The notes under the pieces are model-generated. The model did not search any database and was not told the origin of the DNA. It worked only from the letters and a program-made list of their open reading frames with translations. The position numbers and the translations under genes are program-made. A stretch of DNA of 64,000 nucleotides from Blastomyces gilchristii SLH14081 (Eukaryota > Ascomycota > Eurotiomycetes > Onygenales > Ajellomycetaceae), in contig NW_003101668.1 of NCBI RefSeq assembly GCF_000003855.2, positions 1,614,552 through 1,678,551 on the forward strand, in the 5' to 3' direction. Of this stretch, positions 10,603-22,540 are shown piece after piece (the stretch's first letter is position 1; each line of letters begins with the position of its first letter).

Positions 10603-11546
10603 CTTTGAGTACTTTGAGACCGAACTCGCGATTGAATAAGAACCTTCCTCCAAAACATGCTTTCATTGGCCTCCTCAGCAGAACAGCAGTCAAAAGGAGG
10701 CAGCGAAACTTGAACAAAACATGACGGACGCTAATCATATGGCAAGAGAATAGCACGAAATGAAGCTTCCGTTGAGAAGGCCCTCAAAACTTCGTTTACA
10801 CAGCCGCTGGCGGGGATAGACAAAAGGTATTCCGTTAATTCACGGCTTCGGTCAGGTCCGATTCTGACCAGCGAGCCCGGGGTAACTCTGGACTTATGCA
10901 ACATTCTCAGGGACAATGTATTCCGGATTCCCGAGAAAACAGACCATTTTTGCGAGACCAGTAGTAAACATGCCGTACGGCCCTGATTCATCCCTTGCTA
11001 GATGTGACTACTATAGAACTCTGTAGATATGCGTTGGTGGCAGAGGGAACTAGTTAAGCCTCAAGCCAAAAGAAGGGTTATTTTTTGTTGTATTGCAAAC
11101 CAATTTTTGTTTTCTTCCAATCTCTGACTGGCGATATAAAACTGTGTAGAAGAGATTGCTATATATGGGAGATATTACCATCAATTCTACGGATGCAATT
11201 AGCTATAGATACTCAGTCCCACACGCGACTTGTAGTCTGTAGAGGCGATAAAATTCTCTTCGAACAACACACACAGTCGCAGTTGACGAGAACTTATCCC
11301 AAGATTCATTGGCCAGTTCGCAAGGGATCCGCGAAAACAAGGACGAGGCTAAAAGAAAATAAGCTTGACAAGCTTCACTTCCTAGCAGCTAGTTAGTTAA
11401 CTAAGCATTGAGCCGGGTGGGTGGCTGTGGCGGCGCCCCAAGCACTAGATAGAGGCTAGGGGTGCGTTGTCCGCCGTGGCTACTTAAAACTCCCCCGAAC
11501 CTCGCACTCGGAATCTTGTCACACTTCTTTTTGAACCGGGATCCGG

Positions 11547-11601
11547 GGTTGAGGGGAGAGGGTTGAGGGTTGAGGGTTGAGGGGAGAGAGGAGAGAGGAG
11601 G
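11547..11601. repeat. GGGTTGA/GGGGAGA purine-rich simple repeat
   Basis: Short units of GGGTTGA, GGGGAGA and GAGAGGA are repeated head to tail. They look slightly telomere-like but are not TTAGGG. The tract lies about 670 bp upstream of the permease start. Confidence 0.8.
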
Positions 11602-11886
11602 TCTGACGGCAAGGAATCATCATCTAACTACTAACCATGAGCTCAACCATGCAAAGTTAGCAGTTGTATGACGCCATATAACGTCTCTCGTCTCGTCTCT
11701 TCTTTCCCCCCGAAAAGGAAAAAGCTGTCCTACCTAGCAAAGTCCCTCCCCCACGACGACGAGTCCGGCTTCTTTCGATTTGGATACTTGGATATTTGGC
11801 CGAGCTCAAATGGCCAATCCCGATCCCGAATTTGGTTGTCAGGTAGAACCGACCGAGCTTCGTGCTTGTTATCGCACTCAAAGTTA

Positions 11887-11945
11887 ACTTTTTTTTTTCT
11901 CTTCTCTCTTTTCCTTTCCTTTCTTTTCCTTTCCTTTCTTTTCCA
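11887..11945. repeat. Pyrimidine (CTTTT/CCTTT) tract
   Basis: A nearly pure C/T run about 320 bp upstream of the permease ATG. Such tracts are common close to transcription starts in filamentous fungi. Placing the permease transcription start nearby is an inference. Confidence 0.7.
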
Positions 11946-12265
11946 GGTATTATATATTCGTCTATTTCCCCGTCCATGTGCCCCTCCTCTGTCTTTCTTG
12001 TCTTTCTGCTGCTTGTATGTTTCCACCTCGCCTGACAGGTAGGGCTTCTCCCGGAAGTCTGCGCAACCTTAAACCTTTTAAGAAGCATGTATAAGGCCAC
12101 ACCCACTCGTCCCAGGGGTAAAAGGTAGGGAAAAAGAAAAAAGAAGAAAGACAAAAAGGAAAAGAAAAAAGACATTTTGCCCTCTGCCATCTCTCCAAGA
12201 AGTCCGTAGAGTAGGACAGAAGACGACGGATTAGCCCTCGTTCGCAGCAGATTCAAACTTCAAAA

Positions 12266-15200
12266 ATGGGCCTTCCAGAATCCGCTCCCATCTCAATTGA
12301 GAACATCGCGCACCCCACAGCCAGATCCTCTGACGTCGAAAAGTTCCCATCCGGCGAACTGCGCAAACGACCCTACACCGATTTTCTCGAACCGGTTTTC
12401 ACTGGCTCAAACGATGCCTCTTCAACCGACGAGGCCGGGTCCCTGAAACGCTCCGCCGACCAAACTCACCGCAAACTAAAGCCGCGACATATCCAGCTGA
12501 TTGGGATTGGAGGCACGATTGGGACGGCGCTCTACGTGCAGATTGGGAAGGGCTTGATGAATGGCGGCCCTGCGAGTTTGTTTCTTGCGTTCACGCTGTG
12601 GTAAGTCTGGGCTTTTGTTTTTTTTTTTTTTTTTTTTTTTTTTTCCCCTTCTGCCTTGCTGCTCTTTGGCGAGAGGTTGTTTTTTCTTTTTCCCTCTTTT
12701 TCCTTTGTTTCAAAAAAGGGTCTGCTTCTTGTGCATCAGATGGCTACTTGGAACAGGAGAGGGAAACAAACGAGGGAGGAAGCGCAAAAGGGTCGAGGTA
12801 AGTGTGGGAGATTGAGTATTGAAATCTATGATACTGAAGCTTCTCTCAGAAGAAGGAGAAAGTCAGGACATTGAAAAAAAAGAAGAAAAAAATGACAGTT
12901 AGGTAGAGGAGAAGGCTGCCTCTGTTGCATCACTGAGTATTAAAATATAGCAGATGTTCTCGTTCTTTAAACAGGGGACAAAAAAAAAAAAAGAAAAAAA
13001 AATCACTGAATGAAATTTCTCCTGCATTTCCATTTCACCCCCCTTCCTTTGCCCCTCTGGCTTTTGTTAACGATATCTTGCATATATGAATCTCATTTCC
13101 ATCTCTACAATAGGTCTTCCTTCATCCTAGCCGTCACCATATGTAAGATTCTTCCCGGAAGTCTTCTCTTTTTCAGCCCTTATGGCCCCGCGTCTCGCAA
13201 CCAAAAAGAAAACCCCGGAAAAAAACTGCAGATAAATATTCCACATCTGTTATCCTGCCCAAGCACGCCCTTTTTTCTTTACTTTACTTTCTTCCATGCA
13301 GCCATGTTGCCTCATATATCAGATCAGAACCTTGGAGAAAGCAAAATGATGCCCCAACAATGCGACATTTGTATCGCTGTCTACATCCCCTTTCCCAGGA
13401 CCACAGCTGAGAGGAGCGGACCTCCTCTCCCCCCCCCCCCCCTCCCCCTTTTTCCTCCACCTCCACATCCCCTATTACTATTTATTACATTTGGTCCATA
13501 TTTACTTCCATTCCACGTATTATCCCACAGAAAAGAAAAGATTGGTTTATAAAATTTAAGGAGGAAAACCGATTCTGTTTCCCTCCCCCCCCCCCTCTTT
13601 TTTTTGCGACTGGTTGGCTAAAAAACAAAACTAAAAAAAATAATACAGCTATGGCAGAGATGGTCACATATCTGCCTATATCGTCACCGTTTATCCGATT
13701 CGCCAGCCGCTATGTCGACGAGGCCTTCGGCGTGGCTACGGGATACAACTTCTTCGTCTTCGAGGCGGCCATGGTCCCCTTTGAGATTGTGGCTTGCAAT
13801 GTCATTATCCACTATTGGAGCGATGTTGTCCCTGTGGCGGGTATCATTACCATCGTGCTGGTGGCTTACGGGTAGGCCCACCATTTTTTTTTTTGGGTAG
13901 TAAAACTGGATACTAAGGATGATTCCGTTTGGGGAAAAAATAGTGTCATCAATTTCTTTGCAGTGCAGTGGTATGGCGAGTCTGAATTCTGGCTCGCGCT
14001 AGGTAAAGCGCTTCTCATCATTGGTCTCATCATCTTCACTTTCATCACCATGCTTGGTGGGAACCCGCTGGGCGATCGATATGGATTCCGCTACTGGCGC
14101 GAGCCCGGCGCCTTTGCTGAGTTGTATAAAACTGGAGATCTTGGCCGGTTCCTGGGATTCCTGCAATGTTTAATTCTGGTAAGCTGCTGCAGGATTCCCC
14201 TGTTTGTAAAAGTAGCATTGAATCTGTTGACTAATGACCCCACTAGGCTTCCTTCACAATTGCCGGACCAGATTACGTATCGATGGCTGCTGGAGAAACA
14301 GAAAATCCACGTTATGTCTTGCCCCGCGCGTTCAACGCCGTCTTCTACAGATTGACCGCCTTCTTCGTCCTGGGCAGCTTATGCGTGGGAATCGTTGTTC
14401 CCTACAACGATCCGACAATGTCAGACGCCTTCGGAAACGGCTTACCGGGCGCCGCTGCATCCCCCTATGTTGTCGCCATGGACAGGTTACAGATCAAAGT
14501 GCTCCCGCACATTGTCAACGCAATGGTGCTGGGCGCGGCATTCAGCGCAGGAAACTCTTACGTCTACTGCGCCAGCCGCAGCCTGTTCGGCCTCGCCCTT
14601 GAAGGAAAAGCACCCCGCATCTTCACCAAGTGCAACAAGCACGGCGTGCCGGGTCTACTGCGTCCTGCTTGTCCTGCTCATTGCACTGCTGTCCTTCCTC
14701 CAGGTTTCCAACGAAGCTGCCGTCGTGTTGGACTGGTTCGTCTCCCTCGTGACTGCTTCGCAGCTGCTCAATTTCTTCGCGGTAGCCTTTACGTTCACCC
14801 GGGTTCATGAAAGCGCTGGACGCGCAGGTGTCACTCGCGACTCGCTCCCATACAAGGGGCTCCTCCAGCCATATCTTGCATATTACGCTTGCGCGGGGAC
14901 GCTGACCATGGCCTTTGTGGGAGGGTATACGGTATTCTTACCTGGGACTGAGCATACCGACGTTTCTATTCTCGTACNNNNNNNNNNNNNNNNNNNNNNN
15001 NNNNNNNNNNNNNNNNNNNNNNNNNNNNNNNNNNNNNNNNNNNNNNNNNNNNNNNNNNNNNNNNNNNNNNNNNNNNNAAGAAGACAAAGTGGCTCAAACC
15101 TCATGAAGTCGACTTGTTCAAGGATGTCGCGGAAATTGATGAGTATACAAGAAACTTTGTTCCCACTCCGCCGAGGTAAAGTTTTTTGTTTCTTTTTGAT

Positions 15201-15348
15201 GCTGTTTCATATTCCCCTTCTAGATGAAGATGAGCTAGGGTTAGGGCTGAGAGTGGGAATTTGGCTTGAAAAATCTTGGAAGCTAACAAATGGCCCCCCT
15301 GAACACAGAAACTGGGTCGACAAATATTTCAACAAGCTCTTCGACTAG
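12266..15348 (+). CDS. Amino-acid permease (APC superfamily, fungal YAT type), six exons, frameshifted and gapped
   Basis: Model: join(12266..12600,13114..13142,13649..13871,13944..14178,14247..15175,15309..15348), with 100 Ns at 14978-15077. This is a plasma-membrane, proton-coupled amino-acid importer. A cytosolic N-terminus of about 70 residues is followed by the family motif RHIQLIGIGGTIGTALYVQ in TM1, then MAEMVTYLPI, a conserved block before TM3, GPDYVSMAAGETENPRYVLP, and SAGNSYVYCASRSLFGLA. The last exons read LKPHEVDLFKDVAEIDEY and RNWVDKYFNKLFD. Exon 2 has only 29 nt and is flanked by introns of 513 and 506 nt, far longer than the others (72, 68, 133). At 14651-14653 (GGG) one extra base shifts frame: before it reads KHGVP, after it VYCVLLVLLIALL, both matching the family. 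So either an assembly error near the gap or a real inactivating change. Confidence 0.85.
14978..15077. other. Assembly gap (100 N) inside the permease gene
   Basis: Exactly 100 Ns, the usual placeholder for a gap of unknown size. Permease sequence before and after is collinear with the family, so a loop/TM segment near the C-terminus is missing. The N count does not keep frame, which agrees with a placeholder length. Confidence 0.95.
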
Positions 15349-15885
15349 TGTGGACGCCTTTGTATACGCATATCAGCTTGGCGCGCCGCCACGGTTTCTT
15401 CTTTCCTTGCTCTTTCCATCGTTGACGCAAACGCAGAGTTTTGGCGACTCCTCAGCAGCAGCAGTGGCACGCCTTCGTACGAATCAATGTTCATGTAAAG
15501 AAATGTATGTGTAAACGTAGTCGATGTCACCCTTTATTTCCTAGATAACGATCATGAACGCTCTCTATTACCTCTTTGGGTGGATGAATCTGCGCCGTTG
15601 AAGTCTATTTATGTCGAATGTTGGTGCTTCCTAGTTGTTTTACTTCCTTTTTTGAAAGTAGTCGCTTGCCTTGGGTGGTAGATCTCCAGCGCTCTGTCAC
15701 GTAGTTAGATACTTACTGGGTTGGTGCGGTTTTGTTCGTGTATAAGATGAGTAGACAGTATCTTCTGTCTTTGCCTCGAATTCCGGATTGCTTGCGGGAT
15801 TCTACAGATATAAATATGAATATATATATCACACATTTATCAATCGGTACGCTGGTGTACCTAGCTGCGGCATGAAGTGCCATGC
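15349..15885. other. Intergenic region between convergent permease and JmjC gene
   Basis: These 537 bp hold the two 3' ends. No coding or repeat signal stands out apart from a short TATATA stretch near 15,818. Confidence 0.55.
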
Positions 15886-17008
15886 TCATCGAAACCACCA
15901 GTTGACCTATTGTAGTTTTGATAAAATTAGCAGACCAGGAATTTTATACAGCGAAGCTATCTCATGCTAGGCCGTACGTAGCTTATGACGGCCGATCTCA
16001 GAGGGCCAATAATATAGAACAACTTACCGAAGCCGTGATGCCCTCACCAACCCCCTTAATACTATGCCACCAGCCCATTGGTATAAAAATACCGTCTCCA
16101 GCATTCAGTTGCGCCTCGAATCCTTCCTTCATTTCCGGACTGACGTTTTTACTTTCTCCATCCACCCCGATTTCCATAGTATCCCCCCACACGTCCTTTT
16201 CAAGCAACTCCTTCTCCAACCCTTGCATCATCTCCTCCCCACGGAATTTGGCGTCACCCACGGTTATACTGTTTACTTTTAAATTTGCATCCTCCTTCTG
16301 CCGCTGTAAAATCGTTCGCCTAACCCGCTCAAAGACCCTTAGTCCCGTATCTGGAGCATACAATCTAATAACCTTACGCCCAGCCATCTGGACGAACAGA
16401 TTCGGATTAGGGTCCCGGTGGAGGGGAGTGTACGTGGGTGGGACGCCCATCCATATATTCGTATCGTATACATCTCCCTTGCCCGACTTTGAGACGAGAG
16501 CCGGGGTGGGAAAGTCTAAGCGGAGTGTTGGGGGAAGGTCGAGGAGTTGGCATTGGGCAAGGTATAGATTCGTATTGGGAGGAATACCCTCAGCACTGAG
16601 CGGAGCAGTTGTTTTGGTCCAGTTGAGGAATAGGCCTAGGGGTGCGTATAGGCGCTGGAAGGCGGGAGTTGCTGTGGAGTCAGGGTTCTGAGAGGAAGTG
16701 AATTCGACAGGGACGGAGCAGTCACTGTGTTTCTCTAAATAGGTGTAATTGAGGCTACTAGTTGAGGGCAAAGCACTAGAACCGTAAGCGGAGGAGGAGG
16801 AAGGGAAAGAAGGGATTGAGAACCATTTCTGGATAGCTGGGAGCTGGGCAAAATGGCCTCGAGGGAGGATGACAGGGAGCTGTGGCTGAAAATATGAGGT
16901 TCGGAATGCAGCGATGTCATGGCTGGGGAGGGTGTCGAGCAGTTTGAAGAGTAATGGAGGTTTTATCTTGCCTCTGACAGCTGAGGATGATGAAAAGGCC
17001 TTTCTCAT
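15886..17008 (-). CDS. JmjC/cupin_8 Fe(II)/2-oxoglutarate oxygenase-like protein, two exons
   Basis: Hand-built model: complement(join(15886..15906,16028..17008)), 333 aa. The fold is a cupin-like JmjC domain. The metal triad is visible as H197 and D199 (TPLHRDPNPNLFVQMAG) and H315 (GDGIFIPMGWWHSIKG). The segment GRKVIRLYAPD is a typical core strand. The long exon ends phase 0 at a perfect GTAAGT donor. A 21-nt last exon supplies the family's expected ending VNWWFR and stop, after ACAATAG. Without that exon the frame ends in eight unrelated residues. Family members of this layout (HSPBAP1/tRNA wybutosine-like group) hydroxylate protein or RNA targets; the substrate here is unknown. It shares a 317-bp divergent promoter with the Zn2Cys6 factor. 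Active-site residues are intact. Confidence 0.88.
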
Positions 17009-17325
17009 CTTGATCTATTTATCCAGTTGGATATAGTTTAGAGAGGTAAGTCACATACTCCCGTGACTAATATCAAACCACCCGAGAAGTTCGGAAGCCC
17101 ATATATTTAGTTAGCGCTCATCCTGACCCGACGGCAACGCGCTGCCTTGACCTATTTAACTACCCCACAAAACTCGCTCCCAAGGCGCTGCGACGGGCCA
17201 ACATCTCCCCCCAGTCCCAACGTCGATCGACTCTGGCTGGATCCATTATCTGCGACCTTTTGTTTTTTCTTCTTCAGGCGTTTGTTATAGATGTCATTCG
17301 GACAGGCGGCCGCTCTTCTAGCGCA
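17009..17325. promoter_or_regulatory. Divergent promoter between JmjC gene and Zn2Cys6 factor
   Basis: These 317 bp lie between the two start codons. No in-frame alternative ATG for the transcription factor precedes 17,326 apart from one at 17,260, whose first 22 residues look non-conserved and hydrophobic. I therefore treat that part as 5' UTR. Confidence 0.5.
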
Positions 17326-20112
17326 ATGACATCTACCTTCCCCGCTGGCGATGCCGCTCTCCATGCAGTCAGCGGCAGCAGCAGCAACAATGGCGGTGGC
17401 GACGCTGCTAAACGAAAAGCGGAACCCAACAGCGGAACTCATACGCGGACAAAGCGGAATCGGTACATCTCGCTGGCCTGGTTAGTTTCCTCGCTCATAC
17501 GACTGTCATACGACTGTCATACCGTGCCATAAGACGATGGCTGTTGTGGGTCTCCTGTAACTCTGACGTATGTTAAATAATACAGCAATGAATGCAAGCG
17601 TCGCAAAATCAAGTGCAATGGCCAGGTACCATGCCAGCGCTGCGGGCATCTTTCTCTGGAATGTAAGTTCGTCTTGCACTGATTCTGGTGGGCACTTAGC
17701 CGCATCAAGTTGTGAGCTGAGGCTCACTCATTTCGCAATTGCAAAATAGGCCTATATGCCCCTAACTGCTGCACCCGTAGCATTAAAGATTCAGAGTAAG
17801 TAACATGGTCTACCGGTTATTTCTGCTTTATTTACCTAGGTAGCTGAAATTTGTCTTTATTTGGTATATTTGCTACTGCTCTTAACCAAAAACAAAATAA
17901 AAATAAGAGATAAAACTAAAACTAAGACTATGAATTGTTCTACTAACTAATACGGTTTGTCTTCAGGGAATTTCGTTCGATGAAAGAGCATATCGAGACA
18001 TTACAAGATCAAGTGAACACCCTGTTTGCTAATATAAACGAGCTATATCAAAAGACCGACTCATCGGCTGTTGAATCCAATGCATACGGTCGAGAACCTT
18101 CACGCTCCCTCTCCCAGCCAAGCTATGATTCTCAAAATCAAACTCCGCCGCGGCCTCGCTCCAATCATCCTCGTTTCCATGGGCCCACCAGCACGACGTT
18201 CAATCTCCATGTCGCCAAGTCAAGCTTGCAAACGATGGGAATTACTCCCGCTGAGGATGGAAATCACGACTTATTTGCAGGTCAGGATGCGACGCCAGTG
18301 GACTCACCACCTCCGCAACAGCAACAACTACCTCCTATCCCACAGCTTTCGGCCCATCCGAACAAAGATCCATTGTGGGTCATAAAACGTGAGGAAGCCA
18401 TTAGGTTATGCCGGGTTTATGAACGGGAAATCGGAATCATGTACCCTCTCCTTGATATTGAGAGGCTGATTACGCACACTAACCTGCTCTTCACGTTCCT
18501 TGAGGCCGCTTCTCGGACTGGATTCACGAGACGTTTTAAACCAGGACCTGATATGCTGACTGACGATGACACTTGTATCCTTAAGATGGTCCTTGCAATT
18601 ACGTTGATCGTTGAAGGCAACGGCCAGAGTGCCCTAGGGATTCGACTTTTCACTACTACAAAACAGAGGATTGAGATGAAACTTTGGGAGCCAACGGATC
18701 TCAGAACAATTCAATTGTTTGCACTCATGGTATGCTGATCATGGGCGAGATGACTTGGGATGCTATTTATAGAATTACTCTGTTTAGCTAAGCATGCTGC
18801 AGGCCACATACCATTTTCATACTGACGAAGATAATATGGCTTATCGGTTTATCGGCCATACCACCCGCATGTGTCTTGAGCTTGGGCTGCATAGAAGAGA
18901 TGGCATGTTTAAAGTTTGCCCAAACGAAGCGGACATACCTTCTGTTGCCAAGCTGTTTTGGTCAGTCTACTGCTTGGATCGACGATGGAGTTTTGGCATG
19001 GGTTTACCATTTATCATTCAGGATGAAGACATCGATTCGTCTCTACCGGAACCTGTGAGAATCCTATATTCCCCTAAATTCTACGCAACTGTTATGCTTC
19101 GTTGACTGACACAGCCATGAAAACAACTAAACAGGATGATTCTGTGCCATATCTGAAAGCAATGATATCATATTGCCGTATTGGCTCTAAGATTTGGTAC
19201 TCCGGTTTGGGCTCTGTTGGTACTGTGACAGCCAAAAGAGAAGTAATTGGCTTTCTTGATTATCAGGTCCTTCAATGGCTGAAGAATGTCCCCGAGAACC
19301 TGAGATTTTATTCGCCCGAACACTCTCTAAATGGGGACGGAATCGATCGGGAGACCCGACGTTTGCGTGTGTTGCTGTACATTCGCGGTAATCATATGAG
19401 GATACTTATTTACCGCCCGGTGCTACATTCCACTAGCGGCATCCTCGAGAACATGGGATATGCCGAAACCGTCGTCGACATTGCCAAAGACACCATCCGC
19501 GTCCTCGCTCACCTCAACCAGACATCTGACATCTATCGCTCTCACCAGATGCTCTTCAACTACTTCCTCGTCTCTGCATTGGCAGTTCTCCTTCTAGCCG
19601 TATCTCACGCCCCCGCTGAATTCAACCGCCAGGTACGCGACGAGTTCTACATGGCCCTGGACCTGGTAAAAGGGTTCAGTGCGAAGTCATACGTCTCGAA
19701 GCGCTTGTGGAAAATGATCAAGGGGCTACGTGGAATTGGAGAGAAACTTGGCCTGCTCAATCGTCCCGCCCCACCAGATCCGAATGACCCCCATTCAACT
19801 GCAGCTGTTGCCATGGCCGGATTAGCCGGCCACCCCATGGACGTGATGGCTGTGTATCGCGACATCAGCGCGAGTGGTGAGCTAGGAAACAGCCCACAGG
19901 ATGGCGTTCAGATGAGCAATGAGCTGACGCACCTGTTTGAGGCTGTGGGTGGCTACGGTGGTTTTTTGGCCCAGACTAACAGTGCCGGGGATGGAGATGG
20001 CATTAATGGCGAGATGGTGAATGCCCAGGGCGATCTGACCAGTGCAGAGGGATTGGGTTCGATTCTCGGAAATGAAGCGGAGTTTGCCCGAATTATGCGA
20101 GATGTATTCTAG
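17326..20112 (+). CDS. Zn2Cys6 fungal transcription factor with Fungal_trans domain, six exons
   Basis: Hand-built model: join(17326..17480,17586..17662,17750..17795,17967..18729,18803..19054,19135..20112), 2,271 nt, 756 aa, all phases closing. The intron before 17,967 contains a perfect TACTAAC branch site. The binuclear zinc cluster is complete: C52-x2-C55-x6-C62-x5-C68-x2-C71-x6-C78 (CNECKRRKIKC, then PCQRC), preceded by KRNRYISLA and split over three exons. A coiled-coil linker follows (EFRSMKEHIETLQDQVNTL, about 94-112). The middle homology region of PF04082 includes FIGHTTRMCLELGLHRRDGM, encoded by exon 5, and continues with a DRRWSFGMGLPF segment. The C-terminus is Gly/Asn-rich. Role: nuclear, sequence-specific activator or repressor; the target pathway is unknown. 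It is the last intact gene before the AT-rich isochore. Confidence 0.9.
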
Positions 20113-21452
20113 ATGGCGGATAATTTGCGTCCCTTTGGTTTTCGACGGTAGTATCTTTATGAATGTCTTACGAATTTTAATTACATATATACATACATAT
20201 ATAGTTATTGGTTTGTATACTTTATATGATAAGGCAGTGGCACCTTCAAAAAAACGTCAGGAAGCAGAAAACTTGACCTCGCTAAGTGCGCCACTTGACC
20301 TCGTTATGTAAGCTGACCTCGCAAATGTGGCCTGTGCCACTACCTGATCTTGCACAATACATCTTTTCTTGTAATTTGAAACCACTCTTTCTTTCTTAAT
20401 TATTTATCATCAATTCTATAATCAATTTTTAATTAATTGTAGAACAATTCTTGTCTCTTATCATAATCTTCATACATGAAGAAGACTTTACTAATTTTAT
20501 TAATAATTACAATTCTTCTTCTAATACTGAGATTATTCTTATGTATACAGAAAACTTGATCTTACTAAGTACATCACTTAATCTTATTACATAATTATAA
20601 CTCTGATCTCACACAATACAGTAATAATCAGTTGATAATTAACTTTCAATCTTTTAATTACTTACTTATTTATTCACTTAATCTATTAATTAATTAAATT
20701 TTTCATTCTTTAATTAAAAAAGCTATGAAATAGTAGATAACAGCTCTAGCTCAGATAGTAAGTAAAATATTATAAAAAAGACAGAAAATCTGATAATTTT
20801 TAATGAAAAAAATAAAGAAGCTGATTTATATTATTTTATAGTTAAGTTATCAGCTATATCTTCAAGTAGTAATAGTAGAAGATCTTACTCTCTCAGAATA
20901 TAAAATAGTAATTAATTAAATATTACTTAAGAATTGATTTTCAAAGTATATATAGCTAATTTATAATTAATTAGATAAATAAGTAAATTTATATAGAATA
21001 TGAAAAGATATTTTACAGAATTTCAGAATATATTAAGATAAAGATATTTAATAATTAATTTTAAATTGATTTCAGATTAATTTTAAATTGATTATTAATT
21101 AATTATAGTATTAATTCTTATTAATAAATAATCTTTATTATTATATTAATATACATGAGAGAATCTGAGTACTGAAGTAGTAAAGAGACTGTGTTAAGTA
21201 GAAAGTGATTAATAAAACTGTTAATAAGTATTTATAAATTAATTATTAACTGATTTTTATATAATTATTCTTAACTGATTAATAAATACTTTAAAGTTTC
21301 ATAATAATATCACAGTGAACCTGTTCACTCTGAGAGAAAAGAATAAGATAATATTATTAAAGTTGTCTTAATACAAAGATAATAGTGAGATAGAAAATTA
21401 TACTTTAAAAGTTAATTAATTGATTCTGAATTAATTACTAACTGATTATCAG
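20113..21452. other. Isochore edge: AT-rich repeat relic with a small unmutated module
   Basis: Composition falls abruptly within about 200 bp of the transcription factor's stop. A GC-richer patch (about 20,234-20,345) is followed by AT-rich DNA without open frames of note. A mutated second version of the patch is visible at about 20,550-20,620. Probably the remains of a DNA transposon, family not assigned. Confidence 0.55.
20236..20341. repeat. Short inverted-repeat module with three TGACCTCG motifs (MITE-like)
   Basis: AGTGGCAC at 20236-20243 is inverted as GTGCCACT at 20334-20341. In between, TTGACCTCG, TTGACCTCG and TGACCTCG recur at 20273, 20295 and 20314 (19-22 nt spacing). It is either a miniature element or one terminus of a larger transposon. 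A degraded copy lies about 280 bp downstream. Confidence 0.5.
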
Positions 21453-22540
21453 TGTAGCGGGCTGCGCCTGATTAATTATACAGACTATTTTATTACATCT
21501 TATAGATTTCTACTGTTTTAATTCTCAGTTACTGATTCTCAGTTGAAAATCTACAGAATTTCTATTCTTTCACTCTGAACCTTTACTATGTACATGTATA
21601 AATATTCACTCTAATCACTGATTCTCATACTTTCTCTTTCTTTTCTTCTCTAACATTTTTCACTTTGTTATATAAGATCTATAAATACAATACTAATCTA
21701 TTCAGTATAGATCTCTTATATTTGAAAAACATTTATTATCTTCTTATTAGAAATAATTATTTATGTTTCATTGTCTTCTTATTAGAAATGATTACTCACT
21801 GAGATATCTGAATATGTAACAATGTATAAGAAATAGAGAAACAGTTTTAATCAGTTAAGTAAACACTGAGTCTTCAGATAGAAGCTTGCTTATCAGTTAC
21901 TCTGACTCTGTAACAAGATCTTACAAAGAGAATAAGATCTTATAAAGAGAATATCAGTGAAAGATCTGAAAGTTCTGACACTACAGATGTATAAGATATT
22001 CATATAATTACACTTCTTCAGACTTCACAGATATTACATATTCAATGAACAACATGTCTAATAATAATATAAGAGAACTCTTAAACATGAGTATAGACAC
22101 AGTGTCACAGTAACTCTGAGCAATGTTGAAATTATAATAATAATAAATAGCTGATGTACATGCAACTTAACAGCATCAATATAAAGAGATTTAACAATTA
22201 TTTCAATAAGAAACCTCTGTACAGACAATTTCAACATCTACAGAATTAAATACAAAAGTACTGAAAGAATACTTAGATACTCTCATATATTTTAATACTT
22301 TCAACCTCACTCTCTACTCATTATAAAGGATGGAAATGCTCATGAAACTGAGTATAGATGAAGATGTTATTGATTTACTAATCAATCAAGATTGATATAT
22401 CAATGAATAATTAAAGAATTGTATAAAATAGAAGTTTTATTCATGAATGAAAGCATGTGAATCAGTGTTGTGAACATCTGACAATATTATCAAACATCTT
22501 GATATTCTGTTCTGAGATACTGTCATGCAACAGAAAGCAT
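21453..22540 (+). mobile_element. Gypsy-A fragment: 5' LTR plus leader, truncated
   Basis: A 268-bp LTR (21453-21720) begins TGTAGCGGGCTGCGCC, like the other Gypsy-A LTRs, and ends CTCTTATA. About 820 bp of internal leader follow, collinear with 23,261-24,030 of the complete copy. Homology stops after AGAAAGCATT at 22,540. The rest of the element is absent on this side. It shares the first kilobase, in the same orientation, with the 22,896 element and is more mutated in its LTR. Confidence 0.8.

Larger units (their letters stand above)
9744..12265. promoter_or_regulatory. Long intergenic region upstream of the permease and dap1
   Basis: A 2.5-kb gap between divergent starts. It holds simple-sequence tracts (about 10,562-10,602; 11,547-11,601; 11,887-11,945) and a C/T-rich run typical of fungal promoters shortly before the permease ATG. 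An open frame at 9,880-10,269 begins with GTG and matches no family I know. I support no gene here. A long regulated promoter for the nutrient transporter is the simplest reading. Confidence 0.5.

Noticed and set aside
11547..11601. Telomere-like repeat
   Set aside because: The GGGTTGA and GGGGAGA units are irregular and differ from TTAGGG; the tract is short and internal.
11657..12256. 199-codon frame on the - strand and overlapping frames on both strands
   Set aside because: The translation is Lys/Phe/Ser low complexity produced by pyrimidine and purine tracts just upstream of the permease.
1..20112. Secondary-metabolite or other biosynthetic cluster (ABC exporter, two transcription-factor types, oxygenase)
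   Set aside because: No backbone synthase is present, and the intervening genes (rad10, nop4, dap1) are housekeeping genes.
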